Shown here: in pieces, positions 24,079-32,974 of the stretch | How positions within the stretch are numbered: position 1 is the stretch's first letter | How the letters are laid out: every line of letters begins with the position of its first letter | The notes under the pieces: generated by a model | Told to the model about the DNA's origin: nothing | The model's input: only the letters and a program-made list of their open reading frames with translations | Database searches by the model: none | Program-made: the position numbers and the translations under genes | Assembly (NCBI RefSeq): GCF_900110655.1 | Contig: NZ_FOEQ01000005.1 | Span: 124,001-188,000, forward strand | Length of the DNA stretch: 64,000 nucleotides | Direction of reading: 5' to 3' | From: Pseudomonas soli | GTDB lineage: Bacteria > Pseudomonadota > Gammaproteobacteria > Pseudomonadales > Pseudomonadaceae

Positions 24079-24813
24079 TCAGTCGAGAAGGTCGACTTTG
24101 ACCCGCAAAGTCATGTTTTCACCGCGCTGGGTGCTGTAAGTGAGGCTTGACGCGCTGCGCTCGGACTGGCTCTGCTGGTTGAACCCGGCCAGGGTGATCC
24201 ACTCGCCGAGCTTGCCGGTAACGGTCGTGTCGGTGCTCTGCACTTTCACTACATCGGCACGTTCCTGGCTCATTCGATCGTTATTGGTGCTGATTTGCAG
24301 GCGAACCGTATCGCCGCTAAGGCGTGGCGTGACGTAGAAACCCTGGGTCACGTTGCGGTATTCGGTGTTGTTCTGGATACGCCCGTAACCATCGGTGGAG
24401 CTACTGGTGACAGGGATGCTATGGCCCACCTGGATCAGTGCCGGCTGGCCGTCGCTGGCCTGCACCTGCTGCATGCCGCCTTCGCGGTTGGCTGTGCCGT
24501 AGCGGATCACGCGGGCGTTGCCGCGGTTGTCCTGGAAGTTGCTGTCGTTGTTGTCGACGCTGATCAGAAGGCGTTTGGGCGCGGTATCGAGCTGTTGCAG
24601 CAGGGCGCGCAGGTCGTCGATGCGTTCCTGGCTGGCGTTGACGATCAGCTTGTCCTCGAAGGTGCTGACGCTGCCGTCCTTGCCAAGGAAGGACTGGGCG
24701 GCGGGCAGCAGTTCGGCGCTGCTGCGATGTTGCAGGGCAATGACCTCGGTGGCGGCCTGGGCCGTAAGGCTGGCGGCCAGCAGCAGCGAGGCGAGGAGGG
24801 GGCGTAGCGGCAT
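24079..24813 (-). CDS. Orphan secretin-like exported protein
   Basis: 244 residues with a signal peptide (MPLRPLLASLLLAASLTAQA). Residues about 22-90 (VIALQHRSSAELLPAAQSFL ... LIVNASQERIDDLRALLQQLD) match the secretin N domain (NolW-like). The remainder (QPALIQVGHSIPV, TQGFYVTPRLSGDTVRLQI, GKLGEWITLAGF) resembles the secretin beta domain. Full secretins have 400-750 residues, so this is a reduced version and probably lacks the gate. No secretion or pilus genes are nearby. Start: the second ATG (24813) has GGAG at a 9-base spacing. The alternative at 24819 adds two residues. Function unknown. Confidence 0.75.
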   Translation of the reverse strand: MPLRPLLASLLLAASLTAQAATEVIALQHRSSAELLPAAQSFLGKDGSVSTFEDKLIVNASQERIDDLRALLQQLDTAPKRLLISVDNNDSNFQDNRGNARVIRYGTANREGGMQQVQASDGQPALIQVGHSIPVTSSSTDGYGRIQNNTEYRNVTQGFYVTPRLSGDTVRLQISTNNDRMSQERADVVKVQSTDTTVTGKLGEWITLAGFNQQSQSERSASSLTYSTQRGENMTLRVKVDLLD

Positions 24814-25015
24814 GTCCATGATCTCCGCGGGTGGAATGGACATGATGGCAAATTTGTCGGCATCTTGCTGGTCGTGGATCACAGCGGCATGCACAGGTCG
24901 GCTTTTCAGTGGTTGCAGTCAGGTAAATTCCGTAACATCGCGGCCCTCGACTTCAGGCTCATTCCTCAGGCGCTCCCACACAACGATCTGCGCCGAGGCT
25001 GCTCACAGGACCCCC

Positions 25016-26458
25016 ATGAAACCCGCACGCCTACGCGCCGACCTGCTCGCCGGCCTCACCACTTCGTTCGCCCTGGTACCGGAGTGCATCGCTTTCGCCC
25101 TGGTAGCCCACCTCAACCCGCTGATGGGCCTGTACGGCGCCTTCATCATCTGCACCCTGACCGCGCTGTTCGGCGGCCGCCCGGGGATGATCTCCGGCGC
25201 CGCCGGTTCGATGGCGGTGGTCATCGTCGCCCTGGTGGTACAGCACGGCGTCCAGTACCTGCTGGCCACGGTGCTGCTGGGCGGGCTGGTGATGATCCTG
25301 TTCGGCGCGCTGCGCCTGGGCAAGCTGGTACGCCTGGTGCCGTACCCGGTGATGCTCGGCTTCGTCAACGGCCTGGCTATCGTCATCGCCCTGGCCCAGC
25401 TGGAGCACTTCAAGGAAGGCGAGCACTGGCTCAGCGGTGCGCCGCTGTACCTGATGATCGGCTTGGTGGCGTTGACCATGCTGGTGGTCTATGTGCTTCC
25501 CAGGCTGACCCGCGCCGTGCCGCCGGCTCTGGTGGCAATCCTCGGCGTCGGCCTACTGGTCTATCTGCTGGGCCTGCCAACCCGCACCCTCGGCGATATG
25601 GCGCACATCGCCGGCGGCCTGCCGACACTTACGCTGCCGGACATCCCCTGGAACCTCGAGACCCTGAAGATCATCGCGCCCTATGCGGTGCTAATGGCCA
25701 TGGTCGGCCTGCTGGAAACCCTGCTGACCCTCAACCTCACCGACGAGATCACCGAGAGCCGTGGCTACCCGGATCGCGAGTGCGTGGCCCTGGGTGCGGC
25801 CAACATGGTCTCGGGCCTGTGCGGCGGCATGGGTGGCTGCGCGATGATCGGCCAGACCGTGATCAATCTCAGCTCCAATGGCCGTGGCCGACTGTCGGGC
25901 GTGGTAGCGGGGGTGATGATCCTGCTGTTCGTGCTGTTCCTGTCGCCGTTGATCGAGCGTATTCCGCTGGCGGCGCTGGTCGGGGTGATGTTCGTGGTGG
26001 CCCAGCAGACCTTCGCCTGGGCGTCGCTGCGGGTGCTGCACAAGGTGCCGGTGAGCGATGTGCTGGCGATCCTCGCCGTGACCGTGGTCACGGTGTTCAC
26101 CGACCTGGCCACGGCGGTGCTGTTCGGTATCGTCATCGCGGCCATCAATTTTGCCTGGCAGCACGCGCGCGAGCTGTATGCCGACAGTCATGAGGACGCC
26201 GAGGGCAGCAAGCATTACCAGGTGCACGGCACGCTGTTCTTCGCCTCGACCACACCGTTTCTCAACCAGTTCGACCCGGCCAACGACCCGGCGAAGGTCA
26301 CGCTGGATTGCCAGCACCTGAGCTTTGTCGATTATTCGGCGATCGCGGCGCTGAAGACCCTGCGCGAGCGCTATGCCAAGGCGGGCAAGCAGTTGCGGGT
26401 GGTGCACCTTTCCGAGCGCTGCAAGAAGCTGTTGAAGCGGGCGGGGGAGCAGCATTGA
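25016..26458 (+). CDS. SulP family anion permease with STAS domain
   Basis: 480-residue inner-membrane transporter. The N-terminal part begins in SulP style (LLAGLTTSFALVPECIAFAL) and has 12-14 helices. The C-terminal part, from about residue 375, is a STAS domain (VTLDCQHLSFVDYSAIAALK). Family members carry sulfate, bicarbonate, dicarboxylates or other anions, and the substrate cannot be decided here. The start at 25016 follows AGGA. It is divergent from the secretin-like gene with a 200-base promoter space. It ends just before a REP pair. Confidence 0.9.
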   Translation: MKPARLRADLLAGLTTSFALVPECIAFALVAHLNPLMGLYGAFIICTLTALFGGRPGMISGAAGSMAVVIVALVVQHGVQYLLATVLLGGLVMILFGALRLGKLVRLVPYPVMLGFVNGLAIVIALAQLEHFKEGEHWLSGAPLYLMIGLVALTMLVVYVLPRLTRAVPPALVAILGVGLLVYLLGLPTRTLGDMAHIAGGLPTLTLPDIPWNLETLKIIAPYAVLMAMVGLLETLLTLNLTDEITESRGYPDRECVALGAANMVSGLCGGMGGCAMIGQTVINLSSNGRGRLSGVVAGVMILLFVLFLSPLIERIPLAALVGVMFVVAQQTFAWASLRVLHKVPVSDVLAILAVTVVTVFTDLATAVLFGIVIAAINFAWQHARELYADSHEDAEGSKHYQVHGTLFFASTTPFLNQFDPANDPAKVTLDCQHLSFVDYSAIAALKTLRERYAKAGKQLRVVHLSERCKKLLKRAGEQH

Positions 26459-26482
26459 AGGCAATGGTCGCCTGCACCGATC

Positions 26483-26510
26483 CTATCGCCGGCAAACCGG
26501 CTCCCACAGG
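26483..26510 (-). repeat. REP element (left copy of an inverted pair)
   Basis: Sequence CTATCGCCGGCAAACCGGCT followed by CCCACAGG, the reverse orientation of the P. putida-group REP. With the copy at 26541-26568 it forms an inverted pair between the 3' end of the SulP gene and the 3' end of fusB. Confidence 0.85.
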
Positions 26511-26540
26511 ATTGTCACTGCACTCAAGAACTTTGCAGTA

Positions 26541-26568
26541 CCTGTGGGAGCCGGCTTGCCGGCGATAG
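26541..26568 (+). repeat. REP element (right copy of an inverted pair)
   Basis: CCTGTGGGAGCCGGCTTGCC followed by GGCGATAG, nearly the exact inverse of 26483-26510. Together they can fold into a large cruciform or transcript hairpin between the convergent SulP and fusB genes and may act as a bidirectional transcription end. Confidence 0.85.
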
Positions 26569-26588
26569 CGCCGTTATAGGAGAAAGGC

Positions 26589-28700
26589 TTACTCCCCGCG
26601 ATTCTTCTTCACGATGCCATCGGCAATGCTTGCCGGCGCCTCGGCGTAGCGGGTGAACTCCATCGAGAAACTCGCCCGGCCCTGGGTCATCGAGCGCATC
26701 GAGGTGGCGTAGCCGAACATTTCGCCCAGCGGCACCTCGGCACGGATCACCTTGCCGGCCGGGGTCTCGTCGCCATCCTGGATCATGCCCCGGCGCCGGC
26801 TCAGGTCGCCGAGGATATCGCCCTGGTACTCCTCGGGCGTCACCACCTCGACCTTCATCACCGGCTCCAGCAGCACCGCGCCACCTTTCTGCGAAAGCTG
26901 TTTGGTGGCCATGGAGGCGGCAATCTTGTAGGCCATCTCGTTGGAGTCGACGTCGTGGTACGAGCCGTCGAACACCGCCGCCTTCAGGTTGATCAACGGG
27001 TAGCCGGCAAGCACGCCGTTCTTCATCTGCTCCTCGATGCCTTTCTGGATCGCCGGGATGTACTCGCGCGGCACCACGCCGCCGACGATCTCGTTGATGA
27101 ACTCCAGGCCTTCCTTGCCTTCGTCGCCCGGGGCGAAGCGGATCCAGCAATGGCCGTACTGGCCGCGCCCGCCCGATTGGCGCACGAAACGCCCTTCGAT
27201 CTCGCAGGTGTTGCGGATCTTCTCGCGGTACGCCACCTGCGGCTTGCCGATATTGGCCTCGACGTTGAACTCGCGGCGCATACGGTCGACGATGATGTCC
27301 AGGTGCAGCTCGCCCATGCCGGAGATGATGGTCTGGCCGGTTTCCTCGTCGGTCTTGACCCGGAACGACGGGTCCTCCTGGGCCAGCTTGCCCAGGGCAA
27401 TGCCCATTTTTTCCTGGTCGGCCTTGGTTTTTGGCTCCACTGCCACGGAAATCACTGGGTCGGGGAAGTCCATGCGTTCGAGGATTATCGGCTTGTCCAT
27501 GTCACACAGGGTGTCGCCAGTGGTCACGTCCTTCATGCCGATCAGTGCGGCGATATCACCGGCGCACACGTCCTTGATCTCGGCGCGCTGGTTGGCGTGC
27601 ATCTGCACCATGCGGCCGATGCGCTCCTTCTTGCCCTTGACCGAGTTGAGCACCGCATTGCCCGAGCTGAGCACGCCCGAATATACCCGGGCGAAGGTCA
27701 GGGTGCCGACGAACGGGTCGGTGGCGATCTTGAAGGCCAGGGCCGAGAACGGCTCCTTGTCGTCGGCGTGGCGTTCCAGGTGCTTCTCTTCATCGTCCGG
27801 GTCGGTGCCCTTGATCGCCGGGATTTCGGACGGGGCGGGCAGGTAGTCGATCACCGCGTCGAGCATCAGCGGCACGCCCTTGTTCTTGAATGACGAGCCG
27901 AGGATGGTCGGGACGATTTCGTTGGCGATGGTGCGTTGGCGCAGGGCGGCCTTGATCTCGTCGACGGTCAGCTCTTCACCTTCGAGGAATTTCACCGTCA
28001 GTTCGTCATTGGCCTCGGCGGCGGCTTCGATCATGTGCGCGCGCCATTCGTCCGCCAGTGCCTGCAGTTCGGCGGGAATCTCTTCTTCGCGGTAGCTGGT
28101 GCCGTTGTCTGCGTCGTTCCAGTAGATGGCTTTCATCTTCACCAGGTCGATCTGGCCGATGAAGTTTTCCTCGCTGCCGATGGCCAGCTGGATCGGTACC
28201 GGGTGGTGGCCCAGGCGCTGGTTGATCTGCTTTACAACGCGTAGGAAGTCCGCGCCCTGGCGGTCCATCTTGTTGATGTAGGCCAGGCGCGGCACATGGT
28301 ATTTGTTGGCCTGGCGCCACACCGTCTCGGACTGCGGCTCGACCCCGTCGGCGCCGCTGAACACCACTACCGCGCCATCGAGCACGCGCAGCGAGCGCTC
28401 CACCTCGATGGTGAAGTCGACGTGGCCGGGGGTGTCGATGATATTGAAGCGGTACTTGTGCTCGAACTGCTTGGTCGAGCCCTGCCAGAAGGCCGTGGTG
28501 GCCGCCGAGGTGATGGTGATGCCGCGCTCCTGCTCCTGAGCCATCCAGTCCATGGTCGCGGCGCCGTCGTGCACCTCGCCCATCTTGTGGTTGACCCCGG
28601 TGTAGAACAGGATCCGTTCGGTGGTGGTGGTCTTGCCGGCATCCACGTGAGCGACAATGCCGATATTGCGGTACAGCTCGATGGGAGTCGTGCGGGCCAT
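26589..28700 (-). CDS. fusB: Elongation factor G, second paralogue
   Basis: 703 residues, a full EF-G: G1 AHVDAGKT at 17-24, G3 DTPGH at 89-93, G4 NKMD at 143-146, then domains II-V. Pseudomonads carry one EF-G gene in the str operon and a second elsewhere. This copy is alone, not next to rpsL/rpsG/tuf, so it should be the second one (FusB in P. putida, FusA2 in P. aeruginosa). It supports ribosomal translocation and perhaps specialises in recycling or stress. The family and completeness are clear. Paralogue naming rests on context. Confidence 0.93.
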   Translation of the reverse strand: MARTTPIELYRNIGIVAHVDAGKTTTTERILFYTGVNHKMGEVHDGAATMDWMAQEQERGITITSAATTAFWQGSTKQFEHKYRFNIIDTPGHVDFTIEVERSLRVLDGAVVVFSGADGVEPQSETVWRQANKYHVPRLAYINKMDRQGADFLRVVKQINQRLGHHPVPIQLAIGSEENFIGQIDLVKMKAIYWNDADNGTSYREEEIPAELQALADEWRAHMIEAAAEANDELTVKFLEGEELTVDEIKAALRQRTIANEIVPTILGSSFKNKGVPLMLDAVIDYLPAPSEIPAIKGTDPDDEEKHLERHADDKEPFSALAFKIATDPFVGTLTFARVYSGVLSSGNAVLNSVKGKKERIGRMVQMHANQRAEIKDVCAGDIAALIGMKDVTTGDTLCDMDKPIILERMDFPDPVISVAVEPKTKADQEKMGIALGKLAQEDPSFRVKTDEETGQTIISGMGELHLDIIVDRMRREFNVEANIGKPQVAYREKIRNTCEIEGRFVRQSGGRGQYGHCWIRFAPGDEGKEGLEFINEIVGGVVPREYIPAIQKGIEEQMKNGVLAGYPLINLKAAVFDGSYHDVDSNEMAYKIAASMATKQLSQKGGAVLLEPVMKVEVVTPEEYQGDILGDLSRRRGMIQDGDETPAGKVIRAEVPLGEMFGYATSMRSMTQGRASFSMEFTRYAEAPASIADGIVKKNRGE

Positions 28701-28767
28701 GGCGGGTCACCTGCGGGTGAGGATTCTCCCAAGGTAGCAGAGCGGGAGAATCCTGCCGGGGCGACCG

Positions 28768-29196
28768 TCAGTCGGCAAGCACCTGCAGCTGCCATTGGCC
28801 CTCGGCTTCACGCGCCAGGCCGCTGGCCGGCAGCAGGGCCAGCAGGCGTTCGTGCAGGGCCGCGTCGGTGAAGGCCTTGAGGGTAGCCATGTCCAGCGCG
28901 CCGACGGTGATCAGTTCGGCCTTGGTGTAGGACAGCCAGGCCTTCTTCAGCACCATCAACACGTCGCTGCCGGCGGTGCTGGCAAAGCGTCGGTGCAGGG
29001 TGCGGCCTTCCAGTTCGAAGCTGTGGCGGTGGCTGTAGCTGGCCTCGTCGCCATTGCCCTCGACGCAGCGGTGGCAGCGGCAGGAGCCGTCGCCGAAGGC
29101 GTTACGCAGGTAGGCGTTGAAGTCCACGACGGGCTTGAGGGTCAGGCGTTTGTCGACCTCGAACAGGTCGGCGATCAGGGGTTGTTCTGCGCTCAC
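28768..29196 (-). CDS. Conserved hypothetical protein with a CxCxxC motif
   Basis: 142 residues from a GTG start at 29196, chosen because GAGGA lies 6 bases upstream. The longer open frame extends into low-quality sequence. It is a soluble protein with no signal peptide. The notable feature is SCRCHRC at 38-44 (cysteines 39, 41, 44), which could bind a metal. The second half (SDVLMVLKKAWLSYTKAELI) is helical. I do not recognise a characterised family. It lies just upstream of fusB on the same strand, 67 bases away, and may be co-transcribed with it. Confidence 0.65.
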   Translation of the reverse strand: MSAEQPLIADLFEVDKRLTLKPVVDFNAYLRNAFGDGSCRCHRCVEGNGDEASYSHRHSFELEGRTLHRRFASTAGSDVLMVLKKAWLSYTKAELITVGALDMATLKAFTDAALHERLLALLPASGLAREAEGQWQLQVLAD

Positions 29197-29287
29197 TCGG
29201 TATCCTCGCGTGGTGTGGCGTGCATCGGCGGGCACCCTAACAGATCGGCGCCCGCGAGGCCATGTCGGCCAGGTCGCAGGGCCTCCC

Positions 29288-29314
29288 GTGGAAGCGGGCC
29301 TGCCCCGCGATGAG
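29288..29314. repeat. Degenerate REP element
   Basis: GTGGAAGCGGGCCTGCCCCG followed by CGATGAG contains the palindrome core GCGGG-CCTGC-CCCGC (29294-29308) typical of Pseudomonas REPs. It is a single copy in the gap between two divergent small genes. Confidence 0.6.
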
Positions 29315-29389
29315 CCGATAGAGACAACCCCGAGCGTCTGCCGTACTCTTGTCACCCATTTCCAGCCCCATACCCCGAGGTAACCCCGC

Positions 29390-29692
29390 TTGAGCAGCAA
29401 ATACCCCTACATCGCCACCGTGACCGTCAGCGCCGAAGACCGTGGGGGCGATACCGAGGCTTCGGAGAACAGCAACATGCGCGTGGGCCTGGAGGCGGTA
29501 ACCGAAGTGCTGAAGAAGGTGCATTTCGTCGGGACACTCGCGGCACCGGAAAAAGGCGCCACGCACATCTGCGTCACGTTGGAAAATGGCCTTACTTACT
29601 ACGGCCTGATCGTCAACGGCCATGCCGAACTCGAAGGCGGCTGGATCGCCTTCGAATGCGACATGCCCACCCCCGAAGAGCTGGGCCTGTAA
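29390..29692 (+). CDS. Small conserved hypothetical protein
   Basis: 100 residues from a TTG start at 29390. GAGG lies 8 bases upstream and no ATG is available in frame before residue 27. It is a mixed alpha/beta soluble protein (MSSKYPYIATVTVSAEDRGG ... HICVTLENGLTYYGLIVNGH) without signal or membrane segments. I do not recognise the family. It converges with the aminotransferase gene 3 bases away. Confidence 0.65.
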   Translation: MSSKYPYIATVTVSAEDRGGDTEASENSNMRVGLEAVTEVLKKVHFVGTLAAPEKGATHICVTLENGLTYYGLIVNGHAELEGGWIAFECDMPTPEELGL

Positions 29693-29695
29693 GCC

Positions 29696-30946
29696 TTACC
29701 CCAGTTCAGCCAGGCACTGCTCGAGAATATCCAGTCCTTCCTCGAGCAGCTCGGCCTCGATGGTCAGTGGCGCCAACAGGCGGATGATATGCCGCGCCTT
29801 GCCACTTGGCATCAGCAGCAACCCCTTGGCACGCGCCGCCTCCAGCACCTTGGTCAGTTGCGCCGGTGCCGGGCTGCCATCGCCGTTGACGAACTCCAGC
29901 CCGCGCATGGCGCCGACCCCGGTCAGGCGGCCGAGCGAGCTGGGCAACCCTGCAGCTTTCCAGCGCGCATGGCGTGCGACGATGGCCTGTTCCTGGCGTT
30001 CGCCCCAGGTGGCGAGGTTGTCGTCGGTCATCTGCGCAATGCTCGCCAAGGCCGCCGCACAGGCGATCGGATTGCCCGAGTAGGTGCCGCCCAGGCCGCC
30101 CTTGGGCAGCGAGTCCATGATCTCCCGGCGGCCGACCACCGCGCCCAGGGGCATGCCACCGGCGATGCTCTTGGCCAGCAGCAGCAGGTCCGGCTCGATA
30201 CCCAGTCGGGGGAAGGCGAAACGCTGCCCGGTGCGGCCAAAGCCGGACTGGATCTCGTCGACGATGATCAGTATCCCGTGGCTGTCGCAAAAGCGGCGCA
30301 AGGCCTGGGCGAAGCTTGGATCAAGGGCGAGGAAACCACCTTCACCCTGCACCGGCTCGAAGATGAACGCCGCCACGTCCTCCACCGCCAACTCCACGCT
30401 GAACAGGCGTTCCATGGCCTTGAGCGCCTGTTCGCAGCTCACCCCGGTGTCCGGGCTGGGGTAGGGCAGGTGATAGACCGGGCCTGGCAGTTCCCCCACG
30501 CGTTGCTTGTACGGGGCTACCTTGCCATTGAGGTTGAGGGTGGCCAGGGTGCGGCCATGGAAGCCGCCGTCGAAGGCGACGACGGCGCGCTTGCCAGTGG
30601 CGCCCCGGGCGACCTTCAGCGCGTTTTCCGCCGCTTCCGCGCCGCTGTTGGTGAGCATGCCGGCCAACGGGTAGCTGACCGGGACGAATTCACACAGGCG
30701 CTCCATGAGCTCCAGGTAGGGGCCGTGGGGCGCCGCGTTGAAGGCGTAGTGGGTCAGGCGCGTGGCCTGCTGCTGGATCGCTTCGACTACCGCCGGATTG
30801 CAGTGGCCCAGGTTGAGCACGCCAATGCCGCCGACGAAGTCGATGTAGCGCTTGCCGGTGATATCCCAGACTTCGGCATTGCGACCATGGGAAAGCGTGA
30901 TCGGGTGAACGATGGCAATGGACTGGCTGATGCTTGGCTGATTCAT
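29696..30946 (-). CDS. Class III PLP aminotransferase (GabT/2-aminoadipate type)
   Basis: 416 residues, fold-type I omega-aminotransferase. The PLP lysine is K259 in LLLAKSIAGG. D230 (IIVDEIQSGFGRTG) pairs with the pyridine nitrogen, and SGAEAAENALKVAR binds phosphate. Usually annotated 4-aminobutyrate aminotransferase. From memory, the P. putida KT2440 protein in this neighbourhood (PP_4108) was shown to act on 2-aminoadipate in D-lysine catabolism, so that role is likely if this is its orthologue. It is monocistronic, with the start MNQPSISQSIAI at 30946. Family certain, substrate uncertain. Confidence 0.88.
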   Translation of the reverse strand: MNQPSISQSIAIVHPITLSHGRNAEVWDITGKRYIDFVGGIGVLNLGHCNPAVVEAIQQQATRLTHYAFNAAPHGPYLELMERLCEFVPVSYPLAGMLTNSGAEAAENALKVARGATGKRAVVAFDGGFHGRTLATLNLNGKVAPYKQRVGELPGPVYHLPYPSPDTGVSCEQALKAMERLFSVELAVEDVAAFIFEPVQGEGGFLALDPSFAQALRRFCDSHGILIIVDEIQSGFGRTGQRFAFPRLGIEPDLLLLAKSIAGGMPLGAVVGRREIMDSLPKGGLGGTYSGNPIACAAALASIAQMTDDNLATWGERQEQAIVARHARWKAAGLPSSLGRLTGVGAMRGLEFVNGDGSPAPAQLTKVLEAARAKGLLLMPSGKARHIIRLLAPLTIEAELLEEGLDILEQCLAELG

Positions 30947-31085
30947 GTGCGCGGCGCCTGTGATTCGATGGCGTGAATATCGAAGCGTGCAGGGGGTATC
31001 CGCAAACGATTTATTGGATTGCCGTCATTCCTTTGATTCATGAATTTCTGCAGAGCGTTGCCTAGCGCTGAAATCGCGCCAAAGA

Positions 31086-31121
31086 AAAAGGCGGCTGTCC
31101 CTTAAGGGGCAGCCGCCTTTT
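31086..31121 (-). terminator. Strong terminator after the glycine-zipper gene
   Basis: AAAAGGCGGCTG and CAGCCGCCTTTT frame a short CCC/GGG extension and TTAA loop, a stem of about 15 bp with one G-U or mismatch position. On the minus strand it ends in TTTTTCTTT. It lies 33 bases after the stop of the gene at 31154. Confidence 0.9.
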
Positions 31122-31153
31122 GCTGATTCGCTTCGAGCCTTCGACCGTTGGGA

Positions 31154-31534
31154 TCAGTGGCGACGCTTGTGCTTGCGGTTGTTGTCGCCCATGTGGTTAC
31201 CGATGGCGCCACCAGCCGCGCCGCCCAGGCCGGCACCGATGGTCGAACCGTTGGAGCCGCCAAGTTTGCCGCCGATCAGCGAACCGCCCGCCGAGCCCAG
31301 GCCGCCGCCGATGGCCGCCTCGGTACGGTTGCCCTTGCGCGCGCCTACCGCGCTGCCGGCCGCGCCACCGAGGCCGGCGCCGATCGCCGCGCCGGCGCTG
31401 CCGCCGATCTGTTTGCCCACGACGTTGCCAAGGGCGCCACCCAGGCCGCCGCCGATGGCCGCGGTGCCGTCACCGGCGAAAGCGCCCTGGCAGAGCAGCA
31501 GGCCGAGAGCGAGGGAAGGCAGAGTCAGACGCAT
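31154..31534 (-). CDS. Secreted glycine-zipper protein
   Basis: 126 residues with a signal peptide (MRLTLPSLALGLLLCQGAFA). The mature part is built of repeated glycine/alanine segments such as AAIGGGLGGALGNVVGKQIG and IGAGLGGAAGSAVGARKGN, the glycine-zipper pattern of OmpA-like and YMGG-like proteins that pack in membranes. It ends in a basic tail (NNRKHKRRH). Start: ATG at 31534, since upstream codons add only charged residues before the signal. Probably an envelope stress or membrane-associated protein. No specific function. Confidence 0.8.
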   Translation of the reverse strand: MRLTLPSLALGLLLCQGAFAGDGTAAIGGGLGGALGNVVGKQIGGSAGAAIGAGLGGAAGSAVGARKGNRTEAAIGGGLGSAGGSLIGGKLGGSNGSTIGAGLGGAAGGAIGNHMGDNNRKHKRRH

Positions 31535-31607
31535 GTTATGAACCTCAGGGGAATCATCAGGGGTAGATTGCCGCACGCTCGCGGCGAGTCAGGGTTGCAA
31601 GGACGCT

Positions 31608-31790
31608 TCAGCGGTAGTAGCGGTCACGGTACTGGCGGTCGTCATCGTCGCGGTCATGGCGATGGTGGTGACGGTGGCCGCGGTCACGGTCGCGCCAGCC
31701 ATCGTCATCGTCGTGGTAATGATTGCTGTAGCAGCCGCCGAGCAGCAGCAGGGTGGCGATCATGGAAAGGCTTGCAAGGCGTTTCATCAC
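31608..31790 (-). CDS. Small lipoprotein with a His/Asp/Arg-rich tail
   Basis: 60 residues. Lipobox LGGC at 17-20 with a hydrophobic leader, then YSNHYHDDDDGWRDRDRGHR and more of the same: nearly all His, Asp, Arg and Tyr. GTG at 31790 (AGGA 8 bases upstream) is preferred, and the next codon is ATG, which is the alternative start. The tail could bind divalent metals or act as a polyelectrolyte, which is inference. It is next to the glycine-zipper gene on the same strand, 73 bases away. Confidence 0.75.
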   Translation of the reverse strand: MMKRLASLSMIATLLLLGGCYSNHYHDDDDGWRDRDRGHRHHHRHDRDDDDRQYRDRYYR

Positions 31791-31926
31791 GTTATAGGTC
31801 CTTGATCCGCAACGGTTTACGCGGTACCTCCTGAGACACGAGGCGATCAGTTTGGTTCTTTGTCGCGCAAGATTTTATTGCGGCGGCGATGAACGGCAGC
31901 GGTGATTCACCTAGTGTGATGTTTTG

Positions 31927-31968
31927 CAAATACGACCAAAAATCGCCGCGAGTTATGGTCGTTATTTG
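31927..31968. other. Long inverted repeat between two divergent lipoprotein genes
   Basis: CAAATACGACCA (31927-31938) and TGGTCGTTATTTG (31956-31968) pair over 12 bp with one bulged base, around a 17-base centre. It sits between the divergent starts at 31790 and 32035. No T-run follows. It may be an operator for both genes or a structured RNA. Confidence 0.5.
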
Positions 31969-32034
31969 TGAAACACCACACTCGTGCCCCGGCAGTGCTA
32001 GAGTCACCTTCTTTTTTTGTCCCGAGGATGGAAC

Positions 32035-32385
32035 ATGCGAGCAATTCTGCCGATCACCGTGGCGCTGCTGCTGGCGGGCTGTGCATCGTCGACCATGGAA
32101 GCGGCGCGCAACGGCGCACCCACCGCGCAGTTGGATTCGCACAAGACGCCGGATCTGGTGGCACAGTGCATTCAGTTCAGCTGGCAGGAAGAAAACACCT
32201 TCGGGGTCGACGCCAGCGGCTACCTGGAGGCCCGCAAGCAAGGTGGTTTCACCGTGTACACCCGCGAGGCCGAGTCGTTCGTCGACGTCTATGCCCAGGC
32301 CGGCGGCACGCGGGTGGACTACTACGCGCAGAAGAACGACGGCATGGCCCTGCGCCGACGCGCGGCAGCCGCCACCTGCCTGTAG
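32035..32385 (+). CDS. Small lipoprotein, unknown function
   Basis: 116 residues. Lipobox LAGC at 13-16 gives a lipid-anchored cysteine at 16. The mature domain (VAQCIQFSWQEENTFGVDAS ... VDVYAQAGGTRVDYYAQKND) is a small mixed fold with two further cysteines, possibly a disulfide. The start at 32035 has GAGGA upstream and begins the signal. No characterised family recognised. Confidence 0.75.
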   Translation: MRAILPITVALLLAGCASSTMEAARNGAPTAQLDSHKTPDLVAQCIQFSWQEENTFGVDASGYLEARKQGGFTVYTREAESFVDVYAQAGGTRVDYYAQKNDGMALRRRAAAATCL

Positions 32386-32410
32386 GCTGTACTCGGCCAG
32401 CGGCGCAGGG

Positions 32411-32863
32411 TCACATCGGCAGCAGCCGGTCCTGAATCACTTCCTTCATCACCAGCGTCGAACTCAGGCGCTTCACATTGGGAATGCTGGTCAGTTGCTC
32501 GTCATACAGCTTCTGGAAGGCCGGCAGGTCCCTGGCCACCACGTGCAGCAGGTAGTCGGGGTCGCCGAACAGGCGCTGGGCCTCGACGATCTGCGGGATC
32601 TCGGCCAGCGCCGCCTCGAAGTCCGCCACCGGCTGGCGGGTCACCTCGCGCAGGGTCACGAATACCAGCGCGGCGAAATTCAAGCCCAGGGCCGCCGGGG
32701 CCAGGCGGGCGTGATAACCGAGAATGGCGCCTGTGTCCTCCAGTGCCTTGAGGCGCCGGTGGCAGGGCGACAGGCTCAAGCCCACGCGCTCGGCCAGTTC
32801 GGTCACCGACAGGCGCCCGTCTTTTTGCAGCTCGGCAAGGATCTTGCGATCGATTCGATCCAT
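32411..32863 (-). CDS. Lrp/AsnC family transcriptional regulator
   Basis: 150 residues. An N-terminal winged helix-turn-helix (MDRIDRKILAELQKDGRLSV, ELAERVGLSLSPCHRRLKAL) is followed by an alpha-beta RAM effector domain (DPDYLLHVVARDLPAFQKLY). It is divergent from a LysE exporter gene, a common arrangement in which the Lrp-like protein senses an amino acid and controls its own exporter. The start at 32863 is the family start. Longer in-frame extensions are rejected. Confidence 0.92.
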   Translation of the reverse strand: MDRIDRKILAELQKDGRLSVTELAERVGLSLSPCHRRLKALEDTGAILGYHARLAPAALGLNFAALVFVTLREVTRQPVADFEAALAEIPQIVEAQRLFGDPDYLLHVVARDLPAFQKLYDEQLTSIPNVKRLSSTLVMKEVIQDRLLPM

Positions 32864-32974
32864 TAGGAAGATTCTTCCATTGTTTGGCTTGTTCCGGGAA
32901 ATATACGAAATAAAATCCCCGGGCGATATCCGTAGTCTTTCTTCATCGAAACCTGTGTGAAAGGAAGGCTCGAA

